Source of the DNA: Euborellia annulipes
Taxonomy: Eukaryota > Arthropoda > Insecta > Dermaptera > Anisolabididae
Length of the DNA stretch: 64,000 nucleotides
NCBI GenBank assembly: GCA_023213315.1
Contig: JAKCPI010004290.1
Span: 78,097 to 142,096, forward strand
Reading direction: 5' to 3'
The position numbers were made by a program, and so were the translations under genes. Shown piece by piece: positions 51,935 through 61,913 of this stretch (within the stretch, counting starts at the first letter, position 1; the number at the start of each line of letters is the position of its first letter). The notes under the pieces were generated by a model. The model ran no database searches, was not told the origin of the DNA, and worked only from the letters and a program-made list of their open reading frames with translations.

Positions 51935-52800
51935 ATTGTTACTGTAATTTATTAAACATTTAATATGAAATTTCTAAGTGAATTTAACACAAATACATAT
52001 CATTTTAATAAATAGATTACAATTTAAATAAAATAAAATTGTCGAAATTTTATTTATTAACGCCATATTTCTAAAATTTTAAATTTAATCTTTCCATTTC
52101 AGTTTTTCACTGTCTATTTTCTAAATATTTCTTATAAAAAGGAAATTTTTTAGTTGATATCCAACAAAACATATTGGAATTATGTTGATTTGTCCAACAA
52201 ATTGAAAATCGACATTTTTGTCTTTGCTTTATTTAAATTGTACTTATTTATTAATAAAATGAATTTTTTTTTTAACACTCACACTTTTTTCTCATTCACA
52301 CTCGTATTCACACACACACACAGTCTTTTCGGTAACTTAGGCCATTTAAGACTTTAAAAGATTATCCGTTCTTTGTTAATAATATCTATTGGGGGTCCAG
52401 GCATTCTTATTTAAGCCATTTGGTATCCAAATGGCTTAAATAAAATAATCGGACTGCCTGGGATCCGAACCCGCGACCCCAGGTATAGAACGTTAGAACG
52501 CTAACGCCTACACAGCCCGAGGGCGGTATGGATTTGTGTTTAATATATTTAAAAAGGCCTAATGTTTTCATTTCAGTTTTTCTCTGTCTATTTTATTGAA
52601 AATTTTTACAATTGTTCAACAAAACATATCGAAATTATGTTAATTTATCCCACAAATTAAATATCGACATTTTTGTCTTTGTTTTATTTAAATTGTAATT
52701 ATTCATTAAAATGATAAGGATTTGTGTTAAATTTACTTAGAAATGTCTAGTTATTACATATTAAATGTTTAATAAATTACAGATAGATTATTCAAGGTCT
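51935..52800. repeat. Rep-D copies around a SINE-1 insertion
   Basis: 51935-52150 (minus) and 52560-52800 (plus) are Rep-D in opposite orientations ('acatttaatatgaaatttct' against 'acatattaaatgtttaataa'). 'aaattgaaaatcgacatttttgtctttg' (52199) and 'aaattaaatatcgacatttttgtctttg' (52656) form a direct duplication flanking the SINE. Confidence 0.6.
52268..52528 (-). mobile_element. SINE-1 copy, minus strand
   Basis: Minus strand: 'ccctcgggctgtgtaggcgt' (eroded A box), 'ggggtcgcgggttcggatcc' (B box), 'ccatttggataccaaatggc' palindrome, 'aatgcctggacccccaatag', 'cctaagttaccgaaaagact', tail '(tg)n-aatacgagtgtgaatg' and A-run. Inserted in Rep-D; compare 52710 'gataaggatttgtgtt' with right flank 'ggtatggatttgtgtt'. 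Confidence 0.75.
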
Positions 52801-53045
52801 TTTTAAGATATTAATTGTTATTTTCTTTTTTTCTTCTTCTCTCTTTAACATAAATTAACATGCTAAAGATAAATATACCTGTACCCCAATATCGTGCCAT
52901 GAATTAAAAGAAATACCAAAGAGATTAATAATTAACCTCTTTCGTAGAAAAAATTATTTCTTCTATTCAAAAATCAAAAACAAATAAAGAATTTGTTGAA
53001 AATTTTTTAAAATTTATATAAATAGCGCTAAAATTTTATTTTAAG

Positions 53046-53338
53046 TTATGAGAAGGATAAAAATAATAACAAATTTTTTGAAAATTTATTTAATCTCCCG
53101 ACTACTATCGATTTCGGCACGATGTACCATCATCAGGTCGGCGTTAATTTGACGTGTTAAATAGAGTGTGTGTTGACAGTCAATTAAAACAACAAATAAT
53201 GTCAACACACACTGTATTCAACACGTCAAATTAACGCCGACCTGATGATGATGGTTCAGTACATCGTGCCGAAATCGATAATCGAGAGATTAAATAATTT
53301 TCAAAAAATTCGTTATTATTTTTTATCCTTCCCATAAC
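53046..53338. mobile_element. Long palindrome, about 130-bp arms, hammerhead-like core in each arm
   Basis: Left arm 53046-53177 and right arm 53201-53338 match inversely from 'gttatgagaaggataaaaataata' inward to 'agtgtgtgttgacat'-type sequence; loop about 23 bases ('tcaattaaaacaacaaata'). The core motif is present on the minus strand of the left arm and, with a 3-base 'tga' duplication and extra bases, on the plus strand of the right arm (53237-53280). Confidence 0.75.
53098..53141 (-). ncRNA. Candidate type I hammerhead ribozyme
   Basis: Minus strand: helix I CCGAC (53141-53137)/GTCGG (53102-53098), five pairs; core CTGATGA (53136-53130); extra T; helix II GGTAC (53128-53124)/GTGCC (53120-53116) with one G-U pair and loop ATC; GAAA (53115-53112); then TCGATAGTA before helix I. 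ATCGAT supplies a palindromic helix III, but three extra bases separate it from helix I, so cleavage competence is doubtful. Confidence 0.45.
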
Positions 53339-54319
53339 TTCAAACAAAATAACGAAAAATGGAGAACTTGATCAAGAAATTTATTTTAAGGTGCGCGTCT
53401 CGAGATGCTAATTTTGGGAGATTGCGGCCACAATTTTGAAGCTATCGACCTCTAATTTTTTTTTAAATAAAAGCTATTTAAAATATCTACAACTTATAGA
53501 AGCCCATTTTTTTGATTTTCGAAAAAATAATTTTTTTTTTAGATTAATCGCATTAAATAAAAGATATTTTAAAAAAATTCGCTTTATATTTTATAGATAA
53601 TTAAATTAGTAATCATTGTGTTAAAATATATTTAATTTTTTACCGTTAATTAATTAGCTGGAATCTTTCAAATGAAATGGAATAAATCCCTTGTATTCCT
53701 ATGGGAAAAACTAACGCCATCTCTTGCCGCCTCGACTAACTCGGTAGTCAATCGTGTTCTAACCGTTTGTTGAGACGCGCCCCTTAAGTTCACTTAGATT
53801 TTCCATAGGGCCTAAAATTTTAGTCTTGGTCCCTTATTGATTTTGATTTTTTATTAGGCAAGATAGAATACCAATGCACCTTTTTGAGCCTCCCCATTTG
53901 AGCGTTTTTTTTAGCCTGGACTCTAGTTTTTTTTACAATTTCTTTAAAAAAATAGGCCCTCGGTCAATCCAGTTGTTACAGTAATGCCTTTAATAATGTT
54001 TGCTTATCTAACGATTTTTTTGTTTGTTACAGGAATCAATAAAGAAGAAACGTTGAAAGAAGAAAGAATTCGAAATATTTATTATTTAAAAAAAAACAAT
54101 GTTGGCATTAGGCCACCAGCCATTTTTGCCACCGTTATAAAATTTGAAATATTTTATATTTATAAAAATTTAAAACAAACAAAAAGAGATTAAAAAATTT
54201 CTAGGCGGGCTATTTTTTTATTTATTCCTTTCGCTATCATTCCCAATCCCATATTAAATATATATAAAAAAAAAGATAAAGATTCCCTTTCTGAGAAGGT
54301 TATCAATTAATTTAAATAA
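53339..54319. other. No supported gene; Rep-C segment
   Basis: 53680-53950 is Rep-C-like ('tcccttgtattcctatggga', 'ttgagcctccccatttgagc'). 53395-53470 and 53690-53780 are moderately GC-rich and unique. A 69-residue frame at 53984-54193 has no features. Confidence 0.45.
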
Positions 54320-54785
54320 ATACTAGCCTCGTAAACCGCCTTCGACGGACCCTTTCATTAATCATATACCGCAATAATCATTTGTTTAAGAAATATTTAC
54401 ACCCTCCCTTAACTATCTTAAAATAATTATTTGAGTATTTGTTAAAAAAAATTTAAATGATTTGCTATTTAGTGTATTTAGGAAAGTAAAGGAAAAAAAA
54501 AGAAATTTTTATTATATAACAATTTTTATTATTTTTAATTTGAGAGATTTAATTTTATTATAATTAATTGGCTTCAATTTTTCTATATTTATTTATAAAA
54601 AGAAGAAGAAAAGACCCAATGCTTTCCAATGGGAAAAACTAATCTGAATTTAAGATAACCTAAAAACTACCTTTGAAAATTTCTCTACCAATTAAAAAGA
54701 ACTCCATAAAAATCCGTTCACTAGTTTCGGAGTTACAAACAGACAAACGGACTTTTTCTTTTAATTATACTATAATAGTCTAGGT
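54320..54785. repeat. Rep-E/Rep-B composite
   Basis: Starts 'tactagcctcgtaaaccgccttcgacgga' (54327, eroded Rep-E end) and ends 'ccataaaaatccgttcacta', 'gtttcggagttacaaacaga', 'caaacggactttttctttta', 'attatactataatagtctagg' (54711-54785). This joins Rep-E and Rep-B as the two ends of one element of about 450 bp, the 'actag...ccgttcagtagtttcggagt...' layout frequent in arthropod genomes. Confidence 0.6.
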
Positions 54786-55765
54786 TAAATAATTAAAAAA
54801 AAAAAAAAAATTAGAAAAATTTCAAAAAAAGAAAATAATAATAAATTAAAATTTATGTATTGTGAAACTAGTTGAAGGATTTTAATGGGCTTTTTTTTTC
54901 AATATCCCGTAGAAGATTTGACTATTTAATTTCATTATGGGGTGTCAAAAAAATTTAAAGTTTTAAAATTTGTTTTTATTTTAATAAAAAAAATTCCTGA
55001 TTTAGAGAAGTGTGTCTGGTTTGTTTGTGTTAATTTATAACATTTCGGTCATTCATTCAGAGTGTAAATGTAAGACACTTTATGATTGTATCTAAAGTAG
55101 CCGAAACGTTGTATTTTAAACTACAATTCACTCTAAATCAAAAACTTTGTTTCAAAATAAACAATTTCAAGCTAAAAATATTCAATATATTATTATTAAA
55201 TAGGACGACGTTTTAGTTTTGAGGGATACCGTCTTCAAGAAAAATATTAAAATGTATATTAATCAGGTAGATTATCTTGACATGCGCGTTCCTGATTAAA
55301 AAAATATTGTTTCACCCCCTCCCCGCCCCAAACAAATCTCTTCAGGAGTAAGATCTCATAATTATTCGTTTGACCTTTAACCAAAACGCCAATCCAATAA
55401 ATAATTATCACTCTAATTGAAGTTGCACGCAAATTGAAGCCACAATAATAAAATTAATTAAAAAAAAAATGAATCCTGAAGAAGACCGAAACGTTGATTC
55501 GATTGGGATGGTGAGTATTTAATTAATTAATATAGGGCTTCCCTTTATCCTTTCAATATATGGATTTTAATTAAATATATAATTGATAATTTTGTATCCT
55601 GGACGCTGATCCCTGGGATGAGTTTAATTAATTAACTGAATTTCGGGGAAGAGATAAAAAAATATATTTTTTTTTAGAATTATCCCTATTAATTAGAGGT
55701 ATTTATTATATAGAGAGGGCACAAAATGTTTGCCTAATTCGGCGAAATTATCTATAATATATTGA
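54786..55765. repeat. Rep-B half and eroded CCGAAACGT palindromes
   Basis: Rep-B inverted half 54850-54897. A palindrome at 55008-55142 ('gatttagagaagtg...catttcggtcattcattc' against 'gtagccgaaacgttgt...tcactctaaatc'). 55475-55502 'cctgaagaagaccgaaacgttgattcg' has lost helix II. 55195-55225 'gacgacgttttagttttgag' is another half. Confidence 0.5.
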
Positions 55766-56640
55766 TGCTAGCCTGCCTCGCCCCCCTCCAGCTGGCGGCG
55801 GACCCTAGCCTTACTTAAGAGGATTCAGGAGCGATGTCTAAACGTAGTTAAAAAAAAAAAATTAGACTATTATAAGGAATTTTTCAATGCGGTGTTTTTA
55901 AATGAATTTATTTGGTCGATTGGAATGAAATTCCTGCCCATGCTTGGGACATGAATTCTTAGCTAAAGTATAAAATTTGAGTATCGAGAGTTCTTTCCTT
56001 ATTGAGTTATTTAATTTAATCCACATTTTTTGATATTTCAGTTGAAATTCATTCCAAATGATTGTGAAAATGACGTCAAATTCAAGCTAAAGGGAATCGC
56101 CTCCTTTTAATGGCAATTTCAAGAAAAGCAATAAAACGGACATTTAAAAGCAATAAAATCTCTTTCAGAGAAATTTACATAAACATTATGTTTTGATATT
56201 TTAACTGGAATCGATCTTCTTGAAATTTAAGATTTTTTCACAATAAATTAAATTGATTTCAAGTGAAATATCAAAGAATGTGGGTTTATGGGAATTACTC
56301 AAAAACGAAAAAACTCTCGATACTCAAATTTTATACTTAGGGGGGAGCCAAGTACCTATGTCGCAAGTATTTCAAGAAATTTCAATCACATCAGCCAAAG
56401 GGTATTAGTACTTTACTGATGTATTTTTCCGCCGTCTAAATATTTCTTGGATATAGATTATATATATATATAATTCTTTAATGTCAGTCCGTATGTCTGA
56501 TTGTCTCTCACGCTTTATTTGACCAAATTCCTTTCGAAAATGAAATTTCGCACTCTTATAGAGGATTCCTGAGGAGCCCGTCAAAGGCGGGTGGCACGGC
56601 TAGTTATAATAAAACATCTATTTGAGGGGGGATGTGATTA
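55766..56640. repeat. Rep-E ends around a fold-back segment
   Basis: 55768-55825 ('gatgctagcctgcctcgccc', 'ggcggcggaccctagcctta') and 56490-56605 ('tgtctctcacgctttatttg', 'gtggcacggctagttataat') are the two Rep-E ends of one element of about 840 bp. Within it 55966-56045 and 56262-56340 are inverted ('tataaaatttgagtatcgagagtt', 'gatatttcagttgaaatt'). 56394-56432 is a Rep-A scrap ('gggtattagtactttactgatg'). Confidence 0.55.
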
Positions 56641-56890
56641 TCGCCACTTCCCACCTGTAATGGCCAAATTTTTTAAACCATTTCCGGCTATTGCGGATAT
56701 TTAAGCGGTAAGAATTTTATTTAATAAATTTACATTCCAAAGTACCGATGGCTACCGAGGGACGTTGCACACGTTGATTGCTCGGGGTCACCAATCACGA
56801 GCTATCGCCGCACTTGGCATCGCTTAACCACAACGATTGTTTCTTTAAATTTTACACTTACTAAAATTTTGCCGCCTTAAAAGAAAAGTA
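56641..56890 (-). mobile_element. SINE-2 copy, minus strand
   Basis: 'taccgatggctaccgaggga', 'cgttgcacacgttgattgct', 'cggggtcaccaatcacgagc', 'tatcgccgcacttggcatcg' are the inverse of SINE-2. The 5' region extends to 'ccacaacgattgtttcttta'. Preceded by an eroded tail near 56715. Confidence 0.6.
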
Positions 56891-57628
56891 TAATTATCAT
56901 ATTAACACATGATTAAGAGAAGGCGGCCGAAATCGGGTATTGCGGCTAGTATATAATAATAAACTTAAAATAAATTTATGAAAAATTATTATTATCCAAT
57001 CTATTGATTTTATTAAAGTGACATTCAATACATACATCTATCTCTCTCTGTTTATTCACCTCATAGAACGAAAGAGAGAGAGAGAGAGAGAAGGAATTGA
57101 ATAAAGCGCTCGAGGCGCACTCTATTGACAAAATTATGAACCACTTGCAACTTTCTTTCACAAAGCGCTCGATATTTAAAAAAAAAAAAATTAACTATTA
57201 AAAAATTGTTTTGCAATACAAAAATAAATAAAATTTAGATAAAATTTTAAACTTATGGGAATTAAAAACGTATATTTCTGTTGAAATGAAATTTTTCTGA
57301 AATAAAAATTTAAAAAAAATTATGCTATTAAGTAAAAAGAACTCAATGAAATCTCCATTAAAACAGACATGACTTTTTCTTTTATACTGTAATATAATAA
57401 TCTTCCAGATAAAATAAAATAATTAAAAATTAAAAAAAAAAGACGGAGAAATAATGATAAATTAAATTTAATTAAAATTTATGGATTCTGAAACTACTTG
57501 AAGGATTTTAATGGGCTTTTTTTAAAATAAATATAATTTAGAGTAAAAAATTTATCCATTTTTTTTTAGACACATGGGAAAAACACTCGTAAAAAAAAGT
57601 ATATTTCTTTTGAAATTAAATTTTGAAA
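56891..57628. other. AT-rich; Rep-E scrap, Rep-B half; no gene
   Basis: 'aaggcggccgaaatcgggta', 'ttgcggctagtatataataa' (56921-56960) is a Rep-E end. Rep-B half 57485-57520. (GA)n 57073-57091. The 61-residue frame on the minus strand is repeat-derived. Confidence 0.45.
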
Positions 57629-57979
57629 AAAATTCTGAATCGAAAGTTCCTGAGCCAAAAATTTTTTTGGGCCTTAGAAAATTAGTTATTAATTAAAAAC
57701 GATAGCCAATCAGGAGCGCTCTACAAGAGAATCACAAGTGAGTGGAGACGTAGTTAATAAAATATTAATTACAAACAAAGAAAGTGAATTTCCCCCTGAC
57801 ATTAGACAGAGCTTTGGTTTTATTTGAAATATTTTATTAATTATGTAATTAATGAAATATCCCCACTCACTTGTGATTCTCTTGTAGCGCGCTCCTGATT
57901 GGCTATCGTTTTTAATTAATAACTAATTTTCTAAGGCCCAAAAAAATTTTCGGCTCAGGAACTTTCGATTCAGAATTTT
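57629..57979. mobile_element. Hairpin element, 117-bp arms with about 2 mismatches
   Basis: Left arm 57629-57745 ('aaattctgaatcgaaagttcctgagcc...gatagccaatcaggagcg...gaatcacaagtgagtgg') and right arm 57863-57979 are inverse with differences only at about positions 57655 and 57710. Loop of 117 bp includes 'ggagacgtagttaataaaat'. No ORF. High arm identity indicates youth; a transcript would give a long dsRNA stem. Confidence 0.8.
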
Positions 57980-58044
57980 TGTTCTCTATCGACCCCAACA
58001 ATTACTCCCGCCACTTCCGAGACACCTTGTATATTTATATAAAA

Positions 58045-58264
58045 TTATATAATACTCGGACATACACTGGGCCGCAGAGTTTTTTTTACGGAAAAAGTGA
58101 GCAGAGCATCAAAAAAGATTAGGTAGCACTGATATAGATTAAAAAGTGTTGCAATCGTGTCGAGATTTTGATGAAAATACACTTTTTCAGATTCCCAAAT
58201 TTGAATTTCGCAAAATGATCTGTCAGCCTGTCTGTGAACAAAATAACACAAGAACGCAAAAAGC
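58045..58264 (-). repeat. Rep-A fragment
   Basis: 'aaaagtgttgcaatcgtgtcgagattttgatgaaaatacactttttcagattcccaaa' (58141-58199) is a minus-orientation Rep-A piece; 58045-58130 before it is unassigned. Confidence 0.55.
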
Positions 58265-58425
58265 TAAGAGGTTTTTAAACACTCACACTTTTTTTTTTTC
58301 AATCACACTCAAACACACATGCAGACAATATTTTCGGCAACTCAGGCCATATAAGACTATGTATTTGGTTAAATAAAATCATGGGACTGCCTGGGGTCAG
58401 AACCCGCCACCCTTGGTAAACAATA
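58265..58425 (-). mobile_element. SINE-1, 5'-truncated
   Basis: Tail 'ttttaaacactcacactttt', '...caggccatataagactatg', 'aaataaaatcatgggactgc', 'ctggggtcagaacccgccac' (minus-strand B box). The A-box head is missing. Confidence 0.65.
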
Positions 58426-58529
58426 AAAAGAAACTAAAAAATAAATGATTTTTTGAATTTTAATCAAAATCGTTGGAGCGAATATTGGGAATAAAAAAAA
58501 AAAAACTGAAAAAATACATTAGTAAAGTA

Positions 58530-59507
58530 GAGGTAAAGGTGGTATTATGAGCCCCTATTTTCTTTTTTGTTATAATAAATTTTTTTAAATAATTTTTGCT
58601 AAATTATTTGTGTTGAACTTCAACTATAACAATTGATGGATATATTTAAAAAGTATGCAGTCGATTAAATACACATAAAGTGAAATAATAACAAAAAATC
58701 AAAAAAGTTCGTTTTGTTGAAAAAATTTTCTGTGCTGGTATTATGAGCCCCTAGAGTAAATACATGAAAAAGAGTGTTAAAAAGCGGTTAGTAATACAAA
58801 TATCCTTTATGAAAATTGTATTTTGTTAATTACAAAACTATATTAGTGTAAATAAGTTGGAAAACAGAAAATATTTTATGATCTGCAAAAGTCACAAATA
58901 TAAACATCTTTTTCAGTCCCAGCACAGTCATTGTGCGCCCACATTTCACACATCAGGCACTGTATCCACAGTTCTCCTTGATGATTGGCAGAGTAAAGTC
59001 CTTCACAAAACTTACAGGGCGTATGTTCGTTCATCTCCGGGATTATCAACTCCCACTGGCATTTCCAAAACGGACTCTCCGGTATTGACGGACCATCAAA
59101 AATTGGGGCTCATATACCAGGCACAGAAGGAGGCTCACATTACCGACATAGCCATATTGAATTTCCTCAAAGCATATTCTATCTTTGTTACTGTCTAAAT
59201 TAATTATCACCTACATTAAATCAAAGCTTAAAACCTACTCTATTAGATTGCGTAGCCTATTAAAGTAAATGTAATCGAATAATAATCATAATTAAGGGCT
59301 AAATAGGTACCTTTCAAAGTTTTTGAGTAGAAGAAAACACAAACACCTGATTTATCCACCATCTATCATCAAGAACTGAACCAAAGCTCTCTAGAGGCCT
59401 AAAAAAGAACGGAACACAGTGTTTCCATCAATCCCCATTAGAACCCTATGACGAGATATATTGGGGGCTCATAATACCTACAGGGCTCATATTACCACCT
59501 TTACCTC
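58530..59507 (-). mobile_element. Tc1/mariner-superfamily (pogo-like) element, 978 bp, defective
   Basis: GAGGTAAAGGTGGTATTATG (58530) and the inverse end 59507 match at 24 of 25 positions; TA at 58528-58529 and 59508-59509. 'ggtattatgagcccc' is repeated subterminally (58740, inverse at 59464). Contains a remnant of the transposase C-terminus (58876-59109, minus strand); the DDE domain and N-terminal DNA-binding region are absent, so the copy is an internal-deletion derivative. The undamaged target is known from other Rep-A copies. Confidence 0.85.
58876..59109 (-). pseudogene. Transposase C-terminal zinc-finger (PHD-like) remnant
   Basis: Open for 77 codons from 59109 to the TAA at 58878-58876. 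The sequence has HTPCKFCEGLYS (Cys pair), then WIQCLMCEMWAHNDCAG (Cys-X2-Cys, Trp, His, Cys) and YICDFCRS before the stop: the C-C-C-C-W-H-C-C-C layout of the PHD-like finger that ends many pogo/Tigger-type transposases in invertebrates. In-frame stops directly upstream (TGA 59112-59110) and no DDE motif show it is a remnant. The opposite-strand 113-residue frame at 58857-59198 is its antisense shadow. Confidence 0.7.
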
Positions 59508-59812
59508 TACTAGTACTCTTTGGTCGATTTTGTTCAAAATCTTCGTGTCACGTCCCATGGGGGTGTCTAACTTAAATATAAAATTTCAACTTCCTAGCTC
59601 TTTTCGTTCTTGAGATATTTTGTTCAACAGACACACAACAGACAGACAGACACACAGAAAGACCATGTCACGAAAACCACTTTTTTAGATTCAGGGGACC
59701 TCAAAACGTGTATATCCATCAAAATCTCGACATCGAATTTGTGACATGAATCCAATACTTTTCTCTCTATATATATATTAACATATATATATAGAGGTAA
59801 GAGAAAGTAAAA

Positions 59813-60379
59813 AAAAATCGAACCCAGGACCTCCAGCCTTTTCGGTGTTCTTTTTCATTTCCATAGTTAAAAATTCCTCTCAGCTTTTTTTTTTTTTGTT
59901 ATTTAAGGGCCGATCTAAATAACCCTCCCCTCACCATCATTTGAGTTTTAATTACTTGCAAATGCCAATTGCCTGTTTATTTTAATTCGAGTTAAAATAG
60001 GAAATTGAATGCCCTTTTATTAGACAAATTAGCGGCTTGTGTTTTATAAACAAAACAAAAGGAACAAAAACAAAAAAAAATAATTTTATTTGTTTTTAAT
60101 GGTAATCAAATGAATCCAGTTGTAACGTTAACTAACCACTTGTTAACACATAAATGAATATAAACAGTGATTATAGTTATTGTGACTTAATTGCATTTAC
60201 TCTTTTTCTTTCTTTCTTTCTTTCTTTCATTAGCAATTAGAGGATTTTTTTTTTATCACTATTTAAAGATTGTTAATCCAAGATTAAAGTTACTTTGTAA
60301 GTAGGCATTATATTATTACGTATTACTCCGGCTCAAAACAATATGGGGCGGCTCAAAAAATTTCCCATTGGAAAGTATT
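59813..60379. other. No gene; unique and AT-rich
   Basis: 59815-59850 ('aatcgaacccaggacctcca', 'gccttttcggtg') is the inverse of part of the tRNA-like head at 61940. (CTTT)n 60203-60227. 60368-60379 TTGGAAAGTATT is the left target duplication of the SINE that follows. Confidence 0.5.
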
Positions 60380-61438
60380 TTTTTTTTTTTTTTTAAGGTT
60401 GTTCGGACAGTACCTCGTAAGTCATAATAGAATCTAAATTTTTTTTTAAATAAAATTAAAAATTTGAATGCCAAAATTCCTTATTATAATTTAGTCGTGA
60501 CCTATCATAGTTTATAATTGGATTAAGTTAATAATTTAATTACCAAAAATAATAAATGAATGACTTTTGACTTGAGCAGTTTTTCACGTAATATAGAACT
60601 GGCAACATTGCATTCATCAGCTGTTTATTTTAAATCTTAAAAGCCTTAAATTTTATTTTATTTAATATATTACAATGATTAATGCAAATCAGTTTAAACA
60701 CAATGGACGATTTGCGAGAAAAAATATCGTAAAATGGAAAAAAAAAATGTAACTGACAGCGAGAAAAGAGAATTATTTTATGCGACGTTGCCAGGCTGGT
60801 CTGACTCTCGAGAATTCCTTATTTTTAAATATTGTCGACTGTCATTTTGGAGAATTTTTTGACTTTCTTGTTAAAATATCTTTCAAAGCGGACGGCAAAA
60901 ACTTTTGATTTTATTTTTAACGTATTCCTCGGAAGTGAATTGATAAAATGTAAGTTTTTTGTTTTTGTATCTAATGCAGAGGTGGCTATATAATTCGATA
61001 TGTCTGCGTTTCGTCGTAATTCCCCATAGACTACATGTTAAATTTCAATTTTTTTAAAAATTAATAACACGATAACCCTGCGTCAGATCTGTTTCAAAAT
61101 TTTATTTTAAACGTATGTGATAGTGATTAATAACATATTAAAAAATTAGCTTTTAATCTAATAAAGTGCTTTAATGTCCGAACAACCTTAAACACTCACT
61201 CTTTTTTCTCATTCACACACACATTCACAGAGTCTTTTCGGCAACTTAGGCCATTTAAGACTTTGACGATAACCGTTATTTAATTATATATATTTATTTG
61301 GGGTCCAGGCATTCTTATTTAAGCCATTTGGTATCCAAAATGGCTTAAATAAAATCATCGGACTGCCTGGGGGTCCGAGCCCGCGACGTTTGGTATACGA
61401 GGTTAGCACGCTAACCTCTACACCAAGCCCCGAGGGCC
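60380..61438 (-). mobile_element. SINE-1 with 12-bp TSD, interrupted in its tail
   Basis: TTGGAAAGTATT lies at 60368-60379 and exactly again at 61439-61450. Minus strand from 61438: 'ggccctcggggcttggtgta' (A box), 'gtcgcgggctcggaccc' (B box), 'ccatttt-ggataccaaatgg' hairpin, 'aagaatgcctggaccccaaa', 'ttgccgaaaagactctgtga', 'tgagaaaaaagagtgagtg', then the A-tail, which is split by the element at 60397-61187. Confidence 0.85.
60397..61187. mobile_element. TTAA/TA-duplicating DNA element, 791 bp, in the SINE tail
   Basis: GGTTGTTCGGACA (60397) and TGTCCGAACAACC (61187) are perfect inverted ends. TTAA flanks both sides (60393-60396, 61188-61191). TTAA would mean piggyBac; but as the ends can also be read as AAGGTT... 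with a TA duplication, Tc1/mariner is not excluded. The interior is AT-rich with no transposase-like frame ('gacgttgccaggctggtctg' is the only GC-richer part). Confidence 0.7.
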
Positions 61439-61450
61439 TTGGAAAGTATT

Positions 61451-61900
61451 GGGTTTTATTTAAAATTAAAGTCAATTATTTAAATATCTCAAATGAAAAA
61501 TTATAAAAAGTGTTTTATTATTAAAATTTATTTATTTTTTTTATTAAGATGATATGTAAAATATTTAAAAAAAATATTAATTCACCGAGACTTTCTCGTA
61601 TATTCTTTTGGAATTACGTCTGGGGGTGTGTTCAATTTTAAGCATGAAGGAATTGAGCTATGAGGCTGAAATTTTATATTTAAGTATACCGAGAAAATAA
61701 GCCGGCGCCTGCCTTGTGTATCAAAGGTTGTAATCCAAATGGCTCAAATAAGAATTCCTGGACCCCAAATATATATATAAGCCCGCCGAAAACGGAATAT
61801 ATATTTTTTATATATAGTTATTTATAAAATAAATAAAAATATTATTATTTATTTATTTTATTTTATTTTATTTTTTATTTTTTTTCAAATAAAAAGATAG
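61451..61900. repeat. AT-rich with Rep-A and SINE-1 scraps
   Basis: 61621-61684 'gggggtgtgttcaattttaagcatgaaggaattgagc' is a Rep-A piece (minus). 61700-61800 has 'ccttgtgtatcaaaggttgt', 'aaatggctcaaataagaatt', 'cctggaccccaaatatatat' from a SINE-1 body. The rest is (ATTTT)n. Confidence 0.5.
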
Positions 61901-61913
61901 CGAATTTTTGTTG

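Larger units (their letters stand above)
58435..59812 (+). repeat. Rep-A copy split by a Tc1/mariner-superfamily element
   Basis: 58435-58529 ('aaaaataaatgattttttga', 'atcaaaatcgttggagcgaa', 'aaaatacattagtaaag') continues at 59510 with 'ctagtactctttggtcgatttt', 'aacttcctagctcttttcgt', 'tcaaaacgtgtatatccatc', 'atctcgacatcgaatttgtg' and ends 'agaggtaagagaaagta' (59793-59809). Removing the insert and one TA restores 'agtaaagtactagtactc', as in other copies. Confidence 0.8.

Noticed and set aside
58857..59198. 113-residue plus-strand frame
   Set aside because: Antisense to the Cys/His finger-coding frame of the Tc1-superfamily remnant; the minus-strand reading has the motif.
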